A stretch of DNA of 26,183 nucleotides from a virus. A model generated the notes under the pieces. The model saw only the letters and a program-made list of their open reading frames with translations, searched no databases and was not told where the DNA came from. Below, piece after piece: positions 1-8,341 of the stretch. How positions within the stretch are numbered: position 1 is the stretch's first letter; each line of letters opens with the position of its first letter. Both the position numbers and the translations under genes were made by a program. Location: positions 1 through 26,183 of IMG/VR virus record IMGVR_UViG_3300020054_000263; one strand, 5' to 3'.

Positions 1-3000
1 TGTTCATACGCGCACCTTCAATACGGCGCGACATATCCTGCATGGTTGCTGTAAGCGAGGCTACAACCTGTATAGGGTTGCGCTCTGTGCCCATCTCCTC
101 CACGGTTCGGCGGCGAGACATACGTACGTCGGTTTGGGCTAGCAACTTTTCGGTTCTGTAGGGCAAAAGGTCGTCCATGTCAGGTACGAGGTTTTTGCTC
201 CTAACAAGATTTTCGTCAATCCCTTGTTCTACAAAGTACGTGTCCCCGGTAGTGGCGTTGTACATCTTGTAAAAATCGCGGCCCGGCTTCAGACCGCTGA
301 GTTGCTTGCCGTTCTTCGTGATAACCCAGTCCATAGACTGCGTGGCTGTTTTAAAGTTCTTAGCTCTAGCGGCCTCTGAAATACCTACGTTGCCCGCAGC
401 GCGATCAATCATACGGCGGTAGCGCGGGTTGTCGGACAGCGCAAGTATGTCGTCTAGCGTGAAGTCTTCCTGCCCTTCGCGCATAACGCGCAGGCGCTTG
501 GCTTCTGACAGCAGTTCTTCCATACCGGCCACTGTCTTCTTTACCATATCTACGTGCGCAGGGTTGTTTAGCGCTTTGGCTAGCTTATCGTCGTCGCGCT
601 CACCAAGGTAGTCAACCAGCGCCTGTTGCGCGTTTGAGTCCATGCTCCGCAAAGTCTCGTAGGCGGCGTATGCTGTAGCCGACACGTTTTGCCTATTGCG
701 CGCGTACTCGTGGAGCAAGTTGCGGAATTGCTCGGTCGTGCCGTATTTATCTACGACACCAACCACTACGGCGCGGACAGCGGCCGACAGCGGGTTCTCT
801 TGGGATACGAAGTTGGCAAATTTGTCCGCCGACCATTTACCAAAGCCGTCCATTAACTGTGCCCACGTCTCTTTCCCAAACGCATTGGCTATAACGTTCA
901 TAGTGGTGCGACCTAGTTGGTCAAACACAGTAAGGTCTTGTCTGGTTTTGCGTTTAGCTTGCGGCACGGCTGTTTCTGCTTTACCCGCCGCTACCTCGTC
1001 AAATCGCGCTTGCTCAGCTTCTGCCGCCGCATCTTGCCGCTTTTTCTTTTCATCTTCTTTAAACTTCTTAACGTCTTCGTTGACCTTTTCGCGGCCTTTG
1101 TTGCTTTCTGCGGCCTTTTGCTTGGCGCTCTGCGACTTCGCCACCATGTCAGGGGGTAGGTTATTGAAGTCTATCGCCGCTTTGACTATGGCGCTTTTGT
1201 TGCCTTTACCACCTTTCTTAGAGAACCCGAACGCGAACGCGGTCAGTGAGTCGTCAGATCGAGCGTAGATGTCGCTAAGCAACGCAGATGTGGCGTCCAT
1301 GTAGCTGGACAGCACAGAGTTTGGCACGGCTTTGATACCCAGCAGTGCCTTTATCTTCATTACAAAAAACTGCCACAAGTTCTTTGCCGCGCCCTTTTTA
1401 ACTGCTGTTAGGGTAGCGGCATTCCGTATCGGGGTAGCGGCCATAACTTTTTGTAGTACGGGGTCGGTCATGCCGTAGGACACAAATTCGTCAATCATTT
1501 GCCCCCGCTTATCAGACTCCCTGAGTATTACAGCTAGCCGGCTTAGTTCCTCCGGTGAAAGCTTAAGGTCAGGGTCTACACCCTCTCGGTTAAACTCCGT
1601 AATTTGTTCGTCAACTATTTTAAAACGGCCCAAAAGGTCGGTGCGCACAGCGTTCAACGCGGTAATTATATCTTGGTTAGCTTGTTGCGTAAGCGTGCCC
1701 CTCGTTACAGCATGCAAAACCTCGTGCAAAACTGTAGATTCGTTTTGGCCATCTGTGGCCAAATACAACGTGTATTGCGGGCTACCTTCTGCACGGCGGG
1801 AAAGAAGCCCGTACGCCTGTTCTGGGTGTTCGGCCGCTTTTACGTTGCCAATAACAAGCTCTACGTTGTTAAAGAACCCGTTGCGCTCACCTATTTTTAT
1901 TAAGTGATCCGCTAGCATGCGGGTGTAAGGCGAAGGCGAGACTTTTCTATAGTGCGCAAGCATAGCCCCGACAGGCGTAGAGAAGTCTCGCTCTTTTTGC
2001 GCTAGGCGTTTGTCTATCTGCCTAGCCAAACTTGGCGTGTTAGTTTCGGTAACGGGGCGCCCCGAAGTCGTTTGCCCTACTACGCTGTTATACCCGTAGG
2101 TTACCTCCTCGTCAGGGGCAATGCCCGGCACCTCTACCGCTTGGTCAACAGCGTCTCTCGTTTCGTTTCTTTCTGTCCCAAAATCCGTGAGCCGGCCCTC
2201 GCGGTACCGCCGGTTATAGATGTGGAATTTAATCGCGGGAGACGTTTCGCCTTCCCTCGTTGTTGGAGCTAGCGAAGTAACCTCTCTTTCGGTTCGCGCC
2301 GTAGCGCGCTTGGCTAGGTACTGCGCTATTCGCAAGTTGTTTCTACCAACAAGCTGTTCTATTTCGTTTATTGCGTCGGCGATTCTTTTTGTGCGGGCTT
2401 CCAGCGGGATTACGCCAAGCCCAGACTTTTCTGGCGGCGTAGAAACCACTCTTTTGGCGAAATCCTCCTGTTGCTCTAATTCTTCGTCGCTAAATGTTGT
2501 GCCTTGTTCGGCGGCGAAATCTGGCCCCGGTAGGTCTATAATATCTAGCTCGTTGGCGCCCGTGACTTGAAGCGGGCGAGCACGAGGATAAACTTTTAGG
2601 ATCGACTCGTACGACACCATAGCCGCGTGCAGTTCTTCAAACGCGTCCACAAGCCGTTGGCTTTGCGCATTGTTGTCCGTGTCTAGCCAACGGCGTACGG
2701 CGTTCACCAACTTAATAGTGTTGCGGCTCGCCTGAGTTCCTGCCTTTTTGCCGGTAGCAGCGCGACTGCCTTCAGCGGGAGTGTATCCGCGCATTAACTG
2801 CACTAAGGCTTTGAACCCGTCGGGCGTCAGCAATTTCTTTTCTATCGCGTCTGCGGCGCCGGCCGGGGCTGTGTATTCGTTAAACGCGTCACTGGCTAAA
2901 ATTTTTGCCTTGTCTGCGTTGCTGATTACCTCGGAGGGCAGCGCTACTAATTCTTCCGGCGACTTCACGTTGAGCAGGACTTCAAGAGTCTGTTTGCCTA

Positions 3001-4861
3001 AGCGCTTAAATTCTCCCGCAAACCGCGCTTGCGCCATGATCCTAGCTGTAGTGCCGGGGTCGCCATACACCTCGTCTAGCGAATTAGCCATCGGCGTACC
3101 GAACGCTTCTTCAAAGTTCGTGCTAGTCAGCTTACGGCCTAAATTAATCAACTTAGGCTTAACGGCTTCAGCTTTAGCCGTGCCTTTTTCCGGGCTACCT
3201 CCAACTTTAGCCTTTACCGGCTCGACGATGCCGGCGTCTTTTGGGTCGATAACGTCAAATAGCTCGTTAGAGTCGCCCTCAAGCTCGTCCTCAACCGCAA
3301 TCTTTTGCGTAGGTCGGTCTGGCGCGGCCTCTTGTTGCGCCGTGTCTTGGTCTATAAATTCAGCCGGAGTCACCGGCGCGGCGCCTTTAGGGTCTGTACC
3401 ACGAAAGTCGGGTATACCTCCCTGCTCTACGTACGTTTTAAACGCATCGCTGTTTAAAATTGTCTGCTTGCGGCTGTTGCTGAGTACAGATGTGGGTAAG
3501 GCTTCTAGCTCTGCCGCAGATTTCACGTTGAGCACGGCGTCAATAGACTTCTTACCTATGCCCTTTATGCCTTTGAGTTCTGTTTCCAGCGTAGCACGCG
3601 CGGCTTGTCTAGCTTCGGCACTTGCTTCCGCTCCTGCCGCCCTCCGTTGCCGAGCCTCAAAATCAACCCCTTCTGCGCCTTCACGCCGTATGGCTGTGAA
3701 GCCGATTGTCGGGTCGTCCTTAGTGCCGCCGCCCGTTCGGATAATGTCGAAGTCCGCCGCGTTGTCGCCTCGACGGGTCAGGGCCGCTTTAGCGGCGGCT
3801 TCCGTCTTGAATAGTTCTCCGCTCTTGGTTCTTACGCCCTCGCGCTTGGCACGGCTAAGGCGCTCTACTTCCTGCCCCGCCTCTGGTAGCTCGGTGGTTT
3901 CTCCACGCGTAGGAAGAACGCGCTTTGTAGCAGGCTCGGGGGAGGTGCCGCGAATCCCAGTAAACCCTGCGCCCATAGCAGAGCCAAGGAGAAGCCCGCC
4001 AGCCGCCGCAGAGCCTAACCCTTCGGTTATGTCTTCGCCAAGGGCTAAGTTCGTTATAGCCTGTTCTGAGAGCGACTGGGGCAGTTCTTCAAACACACCC
4101 TCGCGGATGCCGCCCAGCGCCATACGGTTCAAAAGCCGGCCTTTACCTGCACCGGCTCCGCCTGCAAGGGCGATGTCAATATCGCCAGCTTGCTCTAGCC
4201 CTCGACCCACGGCACCCGTTAGCCCTTGCTGTTGGGCCATTTTGCCGATGAGTCGGTTGCTTCCCCCAGAGATTAAGCCGGTAGCTATACCAGCGGGGAC
4301 ACCCGCTAAACGCTGAAAGTAATCGCCCCCTTCTTCGCCGATAGCACCGGCGGTCAAAGCACCTGCTACGGTGCCCTCGCCGATAGCCGCTCGCACTGGA
4401 GCAGACAACTTAGGAGCAAGAGCGCCAACTCCTCTGGCTACTGCTCCACCCGTGAATACAGCCGGCAAGGTTTCTGCAAGAGCGCCCACGCCCAAGGCTG
4501 GGTCGCGTGCAATAGCGCGGAGGTACGTCCCCGCGTCATCGAAAAACCCTTCTGTTTGGGCTAGCTCTTGCGCAAGCCTCGCCTGTTCTGCTTGCCTTTG
4601 CGGAGAGTACAGGGCTTCGCCCATACCCCGCCTAAGCTCGCCTATCCCTTGACTAACCCCGCCCAAACCGGGAACCAGCGCGGCAAAGCCCTGCGGGATG
4701 GCGGCAATCCCGCTAAGGACATCCACCCCTACGTCAGAAACGCGCCTAAGCCCTGCCCCTTGATCGGCAAGGTCGATTGCTTGGTTGTAATCGGGTCGGA
4801 GGGGCGCCAGCAGGCTAGACCCGCGTGCAATCTCCTCGGGAGTCGGGTTTAGTAAGGACAT
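1..4861 (-). CDS. Giant DNA-ejection/internal virion protein with zincin motif (3' end off window)
   Basis: The minus-strand frame is open from ATG 4861, which overlaps the previous TAA as TAATG, to the left edge. I followed 1620 codons and saw no stop in the parts I checked. It starts MSLLNPTPEEIARG. Gly/Ala-rich hydrophobic helices lie at about 90-170 and 230-290, with EGVFEELPQSLSEQ at about 254-267, a motif of large phage internal proteins. Residues 338-385 (GELFKTEAAAKAALTRRG) resemble a small domain of large polyvalent phage proteins. Two diverged 44-residue units lie at 434-477 and 620-663. H1046-E-V-L-H1050 with E1125 in DEFVSYGMTDP is a probable zinc-peptidase site. A helical, Lys/Glu-rich C-terminal part follows. 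It is likely injected with DNA into the cell envelope, as for T7 gp16 or N4-type ejection proteins, and may cut a host or phage protein. The full length is unknown. Confidence 0.7.
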   Translation of the reverse strand, partial: MSLLNPTPEEIARGSSLLAPLRPDYNQAIDLADQGAGLRRVSDVGVDVLSGIAAIPQGFAALVPGLGGVSQGIGELRRGMGEALYSPQRQAEQARLAQELAQTEGFFDDAGTYLRAIARDPALGVGALAETLPAVFTGGAVARGVGALAPKLSAPVRAAIGEGTVAGALTAGAIGEEGGDYFQRLAGVPAGIATGLISGGSNRLIGKMAQQQGLTGAVGRGLEQAGDIDIALAGGAGAGKGRLLNRMALGGIREGVFEELPQSLSEQAITNLALGEDITEGLGSAAAGGLLLGSAMGAGFTGIRGTSPEPATKRVLPTRGETTELPEAGQEVERLSRAKREGVRTKSGELFKTEAAAKAALTRRGDNAADFDIIRTGGGTKDDPTIGFTAIRREGAEGVDFEARQRRAAGAEASAEARQAARATLETELKGIKGIGKKSIDAVLNVKSAAELEALPTSVLSNSRKQTILNSDAFKTYVEQGGIPDFRGTDPKGAAPVTPAEFIDQDTAQQEAAPDRPTQKIAVEDELEGDSNELFDVIDPKDAGIVEPVKAKVGGSPEKGTAKAEAVKPKLINLGRKLTSTNFEEAFGTPMANSLDEVYGDPGTTARIMAQARFAGEFKRLGKQTLEVLLNVKSPEELVALPSEVISNADKAKILASDAFNEYTAPAGAADAIEKKLLTPDGFKALVQLMRGYTPAEGSRAATGKKAGTQASRNTIKLVNAVRRWLDTDNNAQSQRLVDAFEELHAAMVSYESILKVYPRARPLQVTGANELDIIDLPGPDFAAEQGTTFSDEELEQQEDFAKRVVSTPPEKSGLGVIPLEARTKRIADAINEIEQLVGRNNLRIAQYLAKRATARTEREVTSLAPTTREGETSPAIKFHIYNRRYREGRLTDFGTERNETRDAVDQAVEVPGIAPDEEVTYGYNSVVGQTTSGRPVTETNTPSLARQIDKRLAQKERDFSTPVGAMLAHYRKVSPSPYTRMLADHLIKIGERNGFFNNVELVIGNVKAAEHPEQAYGLLSRRAEGSPQYTLYLATDGQNESTVLHEVLHAVTRGTLTQQANQDIITALNAVRTDLLGRFKIVDEQITEFNREGVDPDLKLSPEELSRLAVILRESDKRGQMIDEFVSYGMTDPVLQKVMAATPIRNAATLTAVKKGAAKNLWQFFVMKIKALLGIKAVPNSVLSSYMDATSALLSDIYARSDDSLTAFAFGFSKKGGKGNKSAIVKAAIDFNNLPPDMVAKSQSAKQKAAESNKGREKVNEDVKKFKEDEKKKRQDAAAEAEQARFDEVAAGKAETAVPQAKRKTRQDLTVFDQLGRTTMNVIANAFGKETWAQLMDGFGKWSADKFANFVSQENPLSAAVRAVVVGVVDKYGTTEQFRNLLHEYARNRQNVSATAYAAYETLRSMDSNAQQALVDYLGERDDDKLAKALNNPAHVDMVKKTVAGMEELLSEAKRLRVMREGQEDFTLDDILALSDNPRYRRMIDRAAGNVGISEAARAKNFKTATQSMDWVITKNGKQLSGLKPGRDFYKMYNATTGDTYFVEQGIDENLVRSKNLVPDMDDLLPYRTEKLLAQTDVRMSRRRTVEEMGTERNPIQVVASLTATMQDMSRRIEGARMN
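2873..3004 (-). repeat. Copy 2 of a duplicated 44-residue HhH-like unit
   Basis: Residues 620-663 of the giant ejection protein: RLGKQTLEVLLNVKSPEELVALP...SN...KAKIL..SDAFNEY. It is the diverged partner of copy 1, 558 bases away, with the same spacing and no gap. The first Gly of the hairpin is lost (G434 becomes R620), so DNA binding is less likely in this copy than in copy 1. Confidence 0.65.
3431..3562 (-). repeat. Copy 1 of a duplicated 44-residue HhH-like unit
   Basis: Residues 434-477 of the giant ejection protein: GIGKKSIDAVLNVKS...ELEALP...SN...KQTIL..SDAFKTY. It aligns without gaps to copy 2 (residues 620-663) with 23 of 44 identical residues by my count. The 'GIGKK..DAVLN..S..EL..L' pattern looks like a helix-hairpin-helix DNA-binding motif followed by a helix. 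Confidence 0.65.
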
Positions 4862-6009
4862 TAAGCATCATCCGCCATCATCGCTTTTTCGACCATCGCT
4901 TTAATAGTCTTCATGCCGTAAAACCGCACGGCTTCCGCAGGGAATACATAGTCGCCCGTGTCTAGCCCAGCCGTTTTGCCTTCGGCTGTGGGGTTTTCCA
5001 TACTAACTTCGCCGCCATCGGCAAAGGGCCGTACTCTACCCTCCTCACGCTCCTCGGGGTTTTGATACATTTGCAGTAGCATATTGAGGGCGTCCGACGT
5101 TAGCTCCGGGTCGGATTGTCGGACAGCCATGTTGCCGCCGGTGGCGGCGTTCAAAATCGTTTCGGCGATGGCACGTTGACGCTCCCGTTGGGCTGTGTCG
5201 TAAAGCAGTTCTTGGCCGTACCCGGTCACATCCGTAGCCCTCTGCTGCAAGCCGGCATTCGCTAGAATCTGCGCCAAATCCCGTTGCATCGCGTTACGGT
5301 CAACGCCAGACTTGTACTCAGCCTGCCCAATATCCTCGGCTAGCCGTGCTTCGTCGAGCGCCTGCTTCTGGGACAACAACCCTTGGCGCCCACCTTCGCG
5401 GACGCTATCTGCGGCCAGTCCCCTAGACGCTTGGCGGTCTTGAATAGCCATTTTAAGTAGCTCGGGCGTAACAAAGCCGACTTGGTTCATGCGGTCGTAA
5501 AAATCGCCCTGCTTAGCGGCCCGCTCCATAGCCAGATTTTCGCGCATAGCCTGCTGTCTGTTAGGGATATTGATAGCCGTACGGCTCTCATATCGGGGCA
5601 TAAACTCGGCAGAAGACGCGAGGTTAATAGCCCTGCGGGTCAAATCGTTAGCCGAGTACTGAGGGGGCGCGCTTCTTGAGCCAAAGCCCGTGTCTACAGA
5701 AAGCTGGCGAGTCCCTGCCTCGCGGTTAATTCTTTCCATAGACTGATCTAAAGCAGACCTATTAGGATCAGGTACTGGCCCCCCGTAGATTTGCTCCCTA
5801 TACGCCTTTAGGCTGGCCGCCAGCGCGTCCGCCGACGGGTCAGGCGCAGGGGGCGCAGGGGGCGCAGGGGGCGCAGGGGGCGCAGGGTTCCCTCTTTGGT
5901 TAGCACGAGCGCGCGCTATACCGCTGTTATTGCTAGAGTTAGTGGGAATGCCTATTGCCTGTGCAAGCGAAGCTGCTTGTTCCCTCTCTAGTGCCGGGTT
6001 TCTAGCCAT
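4861..6009 (-). CDS. Helical internal virion/ejection-type protein with GEFVIP-like C-terminus
   Basis: A 382-residue protein from ATG 6009, chosen because AGGAGG lies 9 bases upstream and the ATG overlaps the adaptor's TAA (TAATG); the longer reading from 6030 adds seven residues without such a site. The N-terminus contains a Pro/Ala tract (five PAP units) encoded by a perfect 9-bp tandem repeat. The middle, about residues 90-310, is Arg/Gln/Glu/Ala rich and highly helical. The C-terminus has FADGGEV at 329-335 and GDYVFPAEAVRFYG at 352-365, a relative of the GEFVIP module of the 252-residue protein. Its position between adaptor and giant ejection protein is that of internal ejection proteins (compare P22 gp7/gp20), hence the call. 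No catalytic motif is seen. It could alternatively be a tail-assembly protein. Confidence 0.5.
   Translation of the reverse strand: MARNPALEREQAASLAQAIGIPTNSSNNSGIARARANQRGNPAPPAPPAPPAPPAPDPSADALAASLKAYREQIYGGPVPDPNRSALDQSMERINREAGTRQLSVDTGFGSRSAPPQYSANDLTRRAINLASSAEFMPRYESRTAINIPNRQQAMRENLAMERAAKQGDFYDRMNQVGFVTPELLKMAIQDRQASRGLAADSVREGGRQGLLSQKQALDEARLAEDIGQAEYKSGVDRNAMQRDLAQILANAGLQQRATDVTGYGQELLYDTAQRERQRAIAETILNAATGGNMAVRQSDPELTSDALNMLLQMYQNPEEREEGRVRPFADGGEVSMENPTAEGKTAGLDTGDYVFPAEAVRFYGMKTIKAMVEKAMMADDA
5843..5887 (-). repeat. Five perfect tandem copies of a 9-bp unit
   Basis: GGCGCAGGG is repeated five times on the plus strand, which reads as PAP units on the minus strand within the N-terminal linker of the 382-residue protein. 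The copies are identical, unlike the diverged protein repeats elsewhere in the window, so the tract is probably recent and may vary in copy number without breaking the frame (9 bp = 3 codons). Confidence 0.9.
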
Positions 6010-6641
6010 TACCGTTTGCCTCCTGTCCACGAGCGCAGGGGCGCACGGGGCGATGTGCGTAGTAGATAATCCATACGCTTAGCTTCCAGAACGCCAAGCT
6101 CCCAGCGCTGCATAAACGTCGTCGCAGTGCCTACGTTGTTACCATCTACATCGTTAGTGATAAGTGCTTTATGCGCCGCGAAGTCCGCGAGCAGCAACTG
6201 CCACTCAGCAGGGACAACCGGATCGTCGCTAGCGCCAAACCCTTCTTCGGGCAAGGCGGCTATAATTAAATCTACAATGTACGCGGCATCTGGTGTGGGG
6301 TAAAACGTAACATTGCGTGTGGGAAAACCAGTAACATACCCCGTAGGTTTACCCCTAGCACTACGCAAATAGACAGTACTGCTTGGCGCAGTTAGACGGT
6401 CTACAGGCGTGTCGTCTATGTGTGCGAAGACAACCTTTAGTGTGTTTTCTGGTAACGCGTAGGTGCTGGAGTCCGCAGCTGTGGTCACCGACTCCTCTAC
6501 TACGTTCAGGTGCGTGCGCATACAAAATAGCCGCTCCGCCTCTTGCAGAGCGGTTAGTAGGAAGTCGTCTGACCAAAGATACGGCTCAGTAGAATCAGCC
6601 AACAACGTGCGTGTATACGCGATTAACTCTGAGCCGGTCAT
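6009..6641 (-). CDS. Head-tail adaptor (connector) protein
   Basis: A 210-residue protein with the features of podovirus gp4-like adaptors. The N-terminal helix and loop MTGSELIAYTRTLLADSTEPYLWSDDFLLTALQEAERLFC are typical ('LI..tR..L.D...PYLWSD..L..al.eAe'). Next come a beta-rich middle (STYALPEN..., GFPTRNVTFYPTPD) and a C-terminal helical part (LLLADFAAHKALI) with a basic Arg-rich end. These proteins dock under the portal after packaging, close the channel and form the platform for the tail. It starts with GAGGAG 6 bases upstream, overlapping the end of the previous gene, and its TAA overlaps the next ATG as TAATG. Confidence 0.75.
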   Translation of the reverse strand: MTGSELIAYTRTLLADSTEPYLWSDDFLLTALQEAERLFCMRTHLNVVEESVTTAADSSTYALPENTLKVVFAHIDDTPVDRLTAPSSTVYLRSARGKPTGYVTGFPTRNVTFYPTPDAAYIVDLIIAALPEEGFGASDDPVVPAEWQLLLADFAAHKALITNDVDGNNVGTATTFMQRWELGVLEAKRMDYLLRTSPRAPLRSWTGGKR

Positions 6642-6644
6642 GTA

Positions 6645-6875
6645 TTACTCCTCGCCAAAGAGAGAGTCTAGGTCATCCTCTGATTTTACTTCAGATTCTT
6701 CCTCAACGATAGGCTTAGGCTCAGCTTTTGGCTTAGCTTTAGCTTTTGGCTTAGGTGCAGGGGTAGGCTCCGGCGTAGGCTCGTCTTCTACCTCTACCAT
6801 ATCTTCTCGGGTCGCTAATGCAGCGGTATAGATATACAAATCACCCGTTTTTTCGTGTCGAAGCATCTTAGGCAT
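6645..6875 (-). CDS. Small Pro/Lys-rich protein with acidic tail, unknown function
   Basis: A 76-residue protein. ATG 6875 has AAGGA upstream and is the first gene after the terminator. A short N-terminal segment (MPKMLRHEKTGDLYIYTAALA) is followed by a Glu/Thr/Pro stretch, a PKPKAKAKPKAEPKP linker and a strongly acidic end (SEDDLDSLFGEE). It is predicted to be largely disordered. I do not recognise a family; small proteins with an 'L-x-S-L-F-G' acidic end could act as tethers to capsid or ejection components. GAGGAG, inside its last codons and 6 bases before ATG 6641, serves as the ribosome-binding site of the adaptor gene. Confidence 0.55.
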   Translation of the reverse strand: MPKMLRHEKTGDLYIYTAALATREDMVEVEDEPTPEPTPAPKPKAKAKPKAEPKPIVEEESEVKSEDDLDSLFGEE

Positions 6876-6889
6876 AATTCACAGTCCTT

Positions 6890-6917
6890 AATAAAAAGAG
6901 GGGAGCATAGCTCCCCT
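6890..6917 (-). terminator. Rho-independent terminator after the capsid genes
   Basis: In the minus direction there is an 8-bp perfect stem, AGGGGAGC / GCTCCCCT, with a 3-base loop (6899-6917), followed by CTTTTTATTA (6889-6898). This is a classic intrinsic terminator in the 66-base gap just after the decoration gene. It is positioned like the T7 Tphi terminator after gene 10. It should limit, but perhaps not fully stop, read-through into the adaptor and ejection genes. Confidence 0.85.
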
Positions 6918-6941
6918 AAAGAGTCCCACAAAACGGACCGA

Positions 6942-7382
6942 TTAGCCAGCAACGCCGCACATAACGGCGTGGGCAAAGACACGAATCTTCATTGTGTCGT
7001 GCGCACCAGCAGTGGGGCACTCAATGTCGATGGTGTCGTCAGCGGAATAGAACTTGCCGCCAGCAAATGCACCGCCGCCGTGTCCAACAGACCCAGCAGT
7101 AGCGACGCTAGCCGCCGCAACCCAACCGTCTACGTCAGCACCGTCGCCGATGTTGACAGTTTGAGCAGCGTCACCGTTGATTACCTCGTACATAACGTCG
7201 AGAACCAGAGTACCCTTGGGCACTTTGATTACTTCTACTACATCGTTAGCAGCAAGGTTCAACAAGGAGGCGTCAAAAGTACCTTCCAGTACAGTTACCG
7301 CAGGGGCGCTAGCAGCGTTGCTACCGTTGCCGTCTACGATCAGTGCCCCGTCCGCGCCGGGGTAAGCGTTAAAAGTCGCCAT
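6942..7382 (-). CDS. Probable head decoration or minor capsid protein
   Basis: A 146-residue protein directly after the coat gene, with AAGGAG about 9 bases before ATG 7382. Alternating beta-strands and Gly/Ala/Asp turns match small beta-rich phage proteins with the pattern VIKVPKGTLVLDVMYEV...QTVNIGDGADVDGWVA...GGKFYSADDTIDI...TMKIRVFAHAV. Proteins with this pattern sit beside coat genes and are annotated as decoration or structural proteins. It probably binds the capsid surface or stabilises it. No enzymatic motif is seen. It is the last gene before a strong intrinsic terminator, so it is probably co-expressed with the coat. Confidence 0.6.
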   Translation of the reverse strand: MATFNAYPGADGALIVDGNGSNAASAPAVTVLEGTFDASLLNLAANDVVEVIKVPKGTLVLDVMYEVINGDAAQTVNIGDGADVDGWVAAASVATAGSVGHGGGAFAGGKFYSADDTIDIECPTAGAHDTMKIRVFAHAVMCGVAG

Positions 7383-7394
7383 AGGTCAGTCTCC

Positions 7395-8315
7395 TTATGC
7401 CTTGTAAGCGTACGCAGCGGTGAGAGACTTGCCGTCGATAACTTTGTAGCCATAGACTTGCAGGCCACGCATGATGTTACCGAAAGTAGACTCTGCACGC
7501 AGAGATTCAGTCTTGGTCAGCTGAGAAGCAAACGTCAGACCATTCTTTACACCCGCGATAAAGTTGAAGGCATTTTGTCCACCGTCAACGACTTTGGGCA
7601 GGTTGTTGCTCTGGTAAATCTCAAAGCGGTCAATCATGCCGACCCGTCCGTTGCGGAGAGGCGAGGAGCCGTCACCGGTCAAAGACGCGTCTTTGAGGTC
7701 TGACTTCTTGAGCAGAGTAGTTGCCCAGTAAGGCATAACCAAGAAACGTCCAGTCTCGGGGCGGTTTTGCTCGTCCAGCACTTGACCCATATCCAAGATT
7801 ACGTCGAGGACGTTGGACTTGTCTACTGCCAGCGGAGTGCCCGTAGCGCCAAGGTTGATGTTGCCAGAGATACGACCGGCGGCAGCGCCTTTGTTCTCAG
7901 CAGCGAAGTCGGGAACGATAGAACCCAAAACTTCGGTGTCAACCCGAATCTTCATCTGCTCTGACGCGTCACCTGCCCACATGTTCATAAGTTCAAGGTC
8001 AGCCTGTACATCCTGTACATCGTCAACGATTGCAGACCAGTACTTACCTTTGTCGATAAGCAGTTCAACGATTTCGCTTTCTGGACGCTGGTTTACCAGA
8101 GTTTGTCCAGACTGGTAGTCGTTGATGGTCAAGGTGGGGATGGTGCGAATCTTTACCATATCACCTTGGCTACGAATCTCACCTTCGTAGTTGGTGTTAG
8201 AAATAGCAGTCAAAACAGTAGCATCGTAGAACTTCTCGATGAGCTTCTTTGACCAGATTTCTGGGATAAAAGTACCGCTATACGATACTGTCCCGCTTGC
8301 GTGAGGATATGCCAT
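7395..8315 (-). CDS. Major capsid (coat) protein, P22-like / HK97 fold
   Basis: A 306-residue protein with a strong AGGAG site just before ATG 8315. The N-terminus (FIPEIWSKKLIEKFYDATVLTAI) is the typical N-arm and first helix of P22-type coat proteins. GDMVKIRTIPTLTINDYQSG is the family's E-loop/beta segment, and later segments (RFLVMPYWATTLLKKSDL; IDRFEIYQSNNLPKV; FNFIAGVKNGLTFASQLTKTESLRAE) fit the P- and A-domains of the HK97 fold. Its order after scaffold and portal confirms the role. It is shorter than the P22 coat (430), so it probably lacks the extra inserted domain. It should be the most abundant product, consistent with the candidate promoter upstream and terminator downstream. Confidence 0.9.
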   Translation of the reverse strand: MAYPHASGTVSYSGTFIPEIWSKKLIEKFYDATVLTAISNTNYEGEIRSQGDMVKIRTIPTLTINDYQSGQTLVNQRPESEIVELLIDKGKYWSAIVDDVQDVQADLELMNMWAGDASEQMKIRVDTEVLGSIVPDFAAENKGAAAGRISGNINLGATGTPLAVDKSNVLDVILDMGQVLDEQNRPETGRFLVMPYWATTLLKKSDLKDASLTGDGSSPLRNGRVGMIDRFEIYQSNNLPKVVDGGQNAFNFIAGVKNGLTFASQLTKTESLRAESTFGNIMRGLQVYGYKVIDGKSLTAAYAYKA

Positions 8316-8341
8316 GTTACTCTCCTAGAGTTAGGCCCATA

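Noticed and set aside
4130-4175. Walker A-like GGAGAGKG in the ejection protein
   Set aside because: The last position is Gly instead of Ser/Thr, it sits in a Gly/Ala-rich hydrophobic helix region, and no Walker B or ATPase context follows.
2748-4316. Long plus-strand open frame of 522 codons opposite the ejection protein
   Set aside because: It lies entirely antisense to the continuous minus-strand giant gene, is Ser/Ala/Pro rich low-complexity with no motif or ribosome-binding site, and is explained by the codon bias of the opposite strand.
6855-7703. Plus-strand open frame of 282 codons across the decoration and coat genes
   Set aside because: It runs antisense over two well-supported genes and the terminator, with no recognisable domain; a shadow frame.
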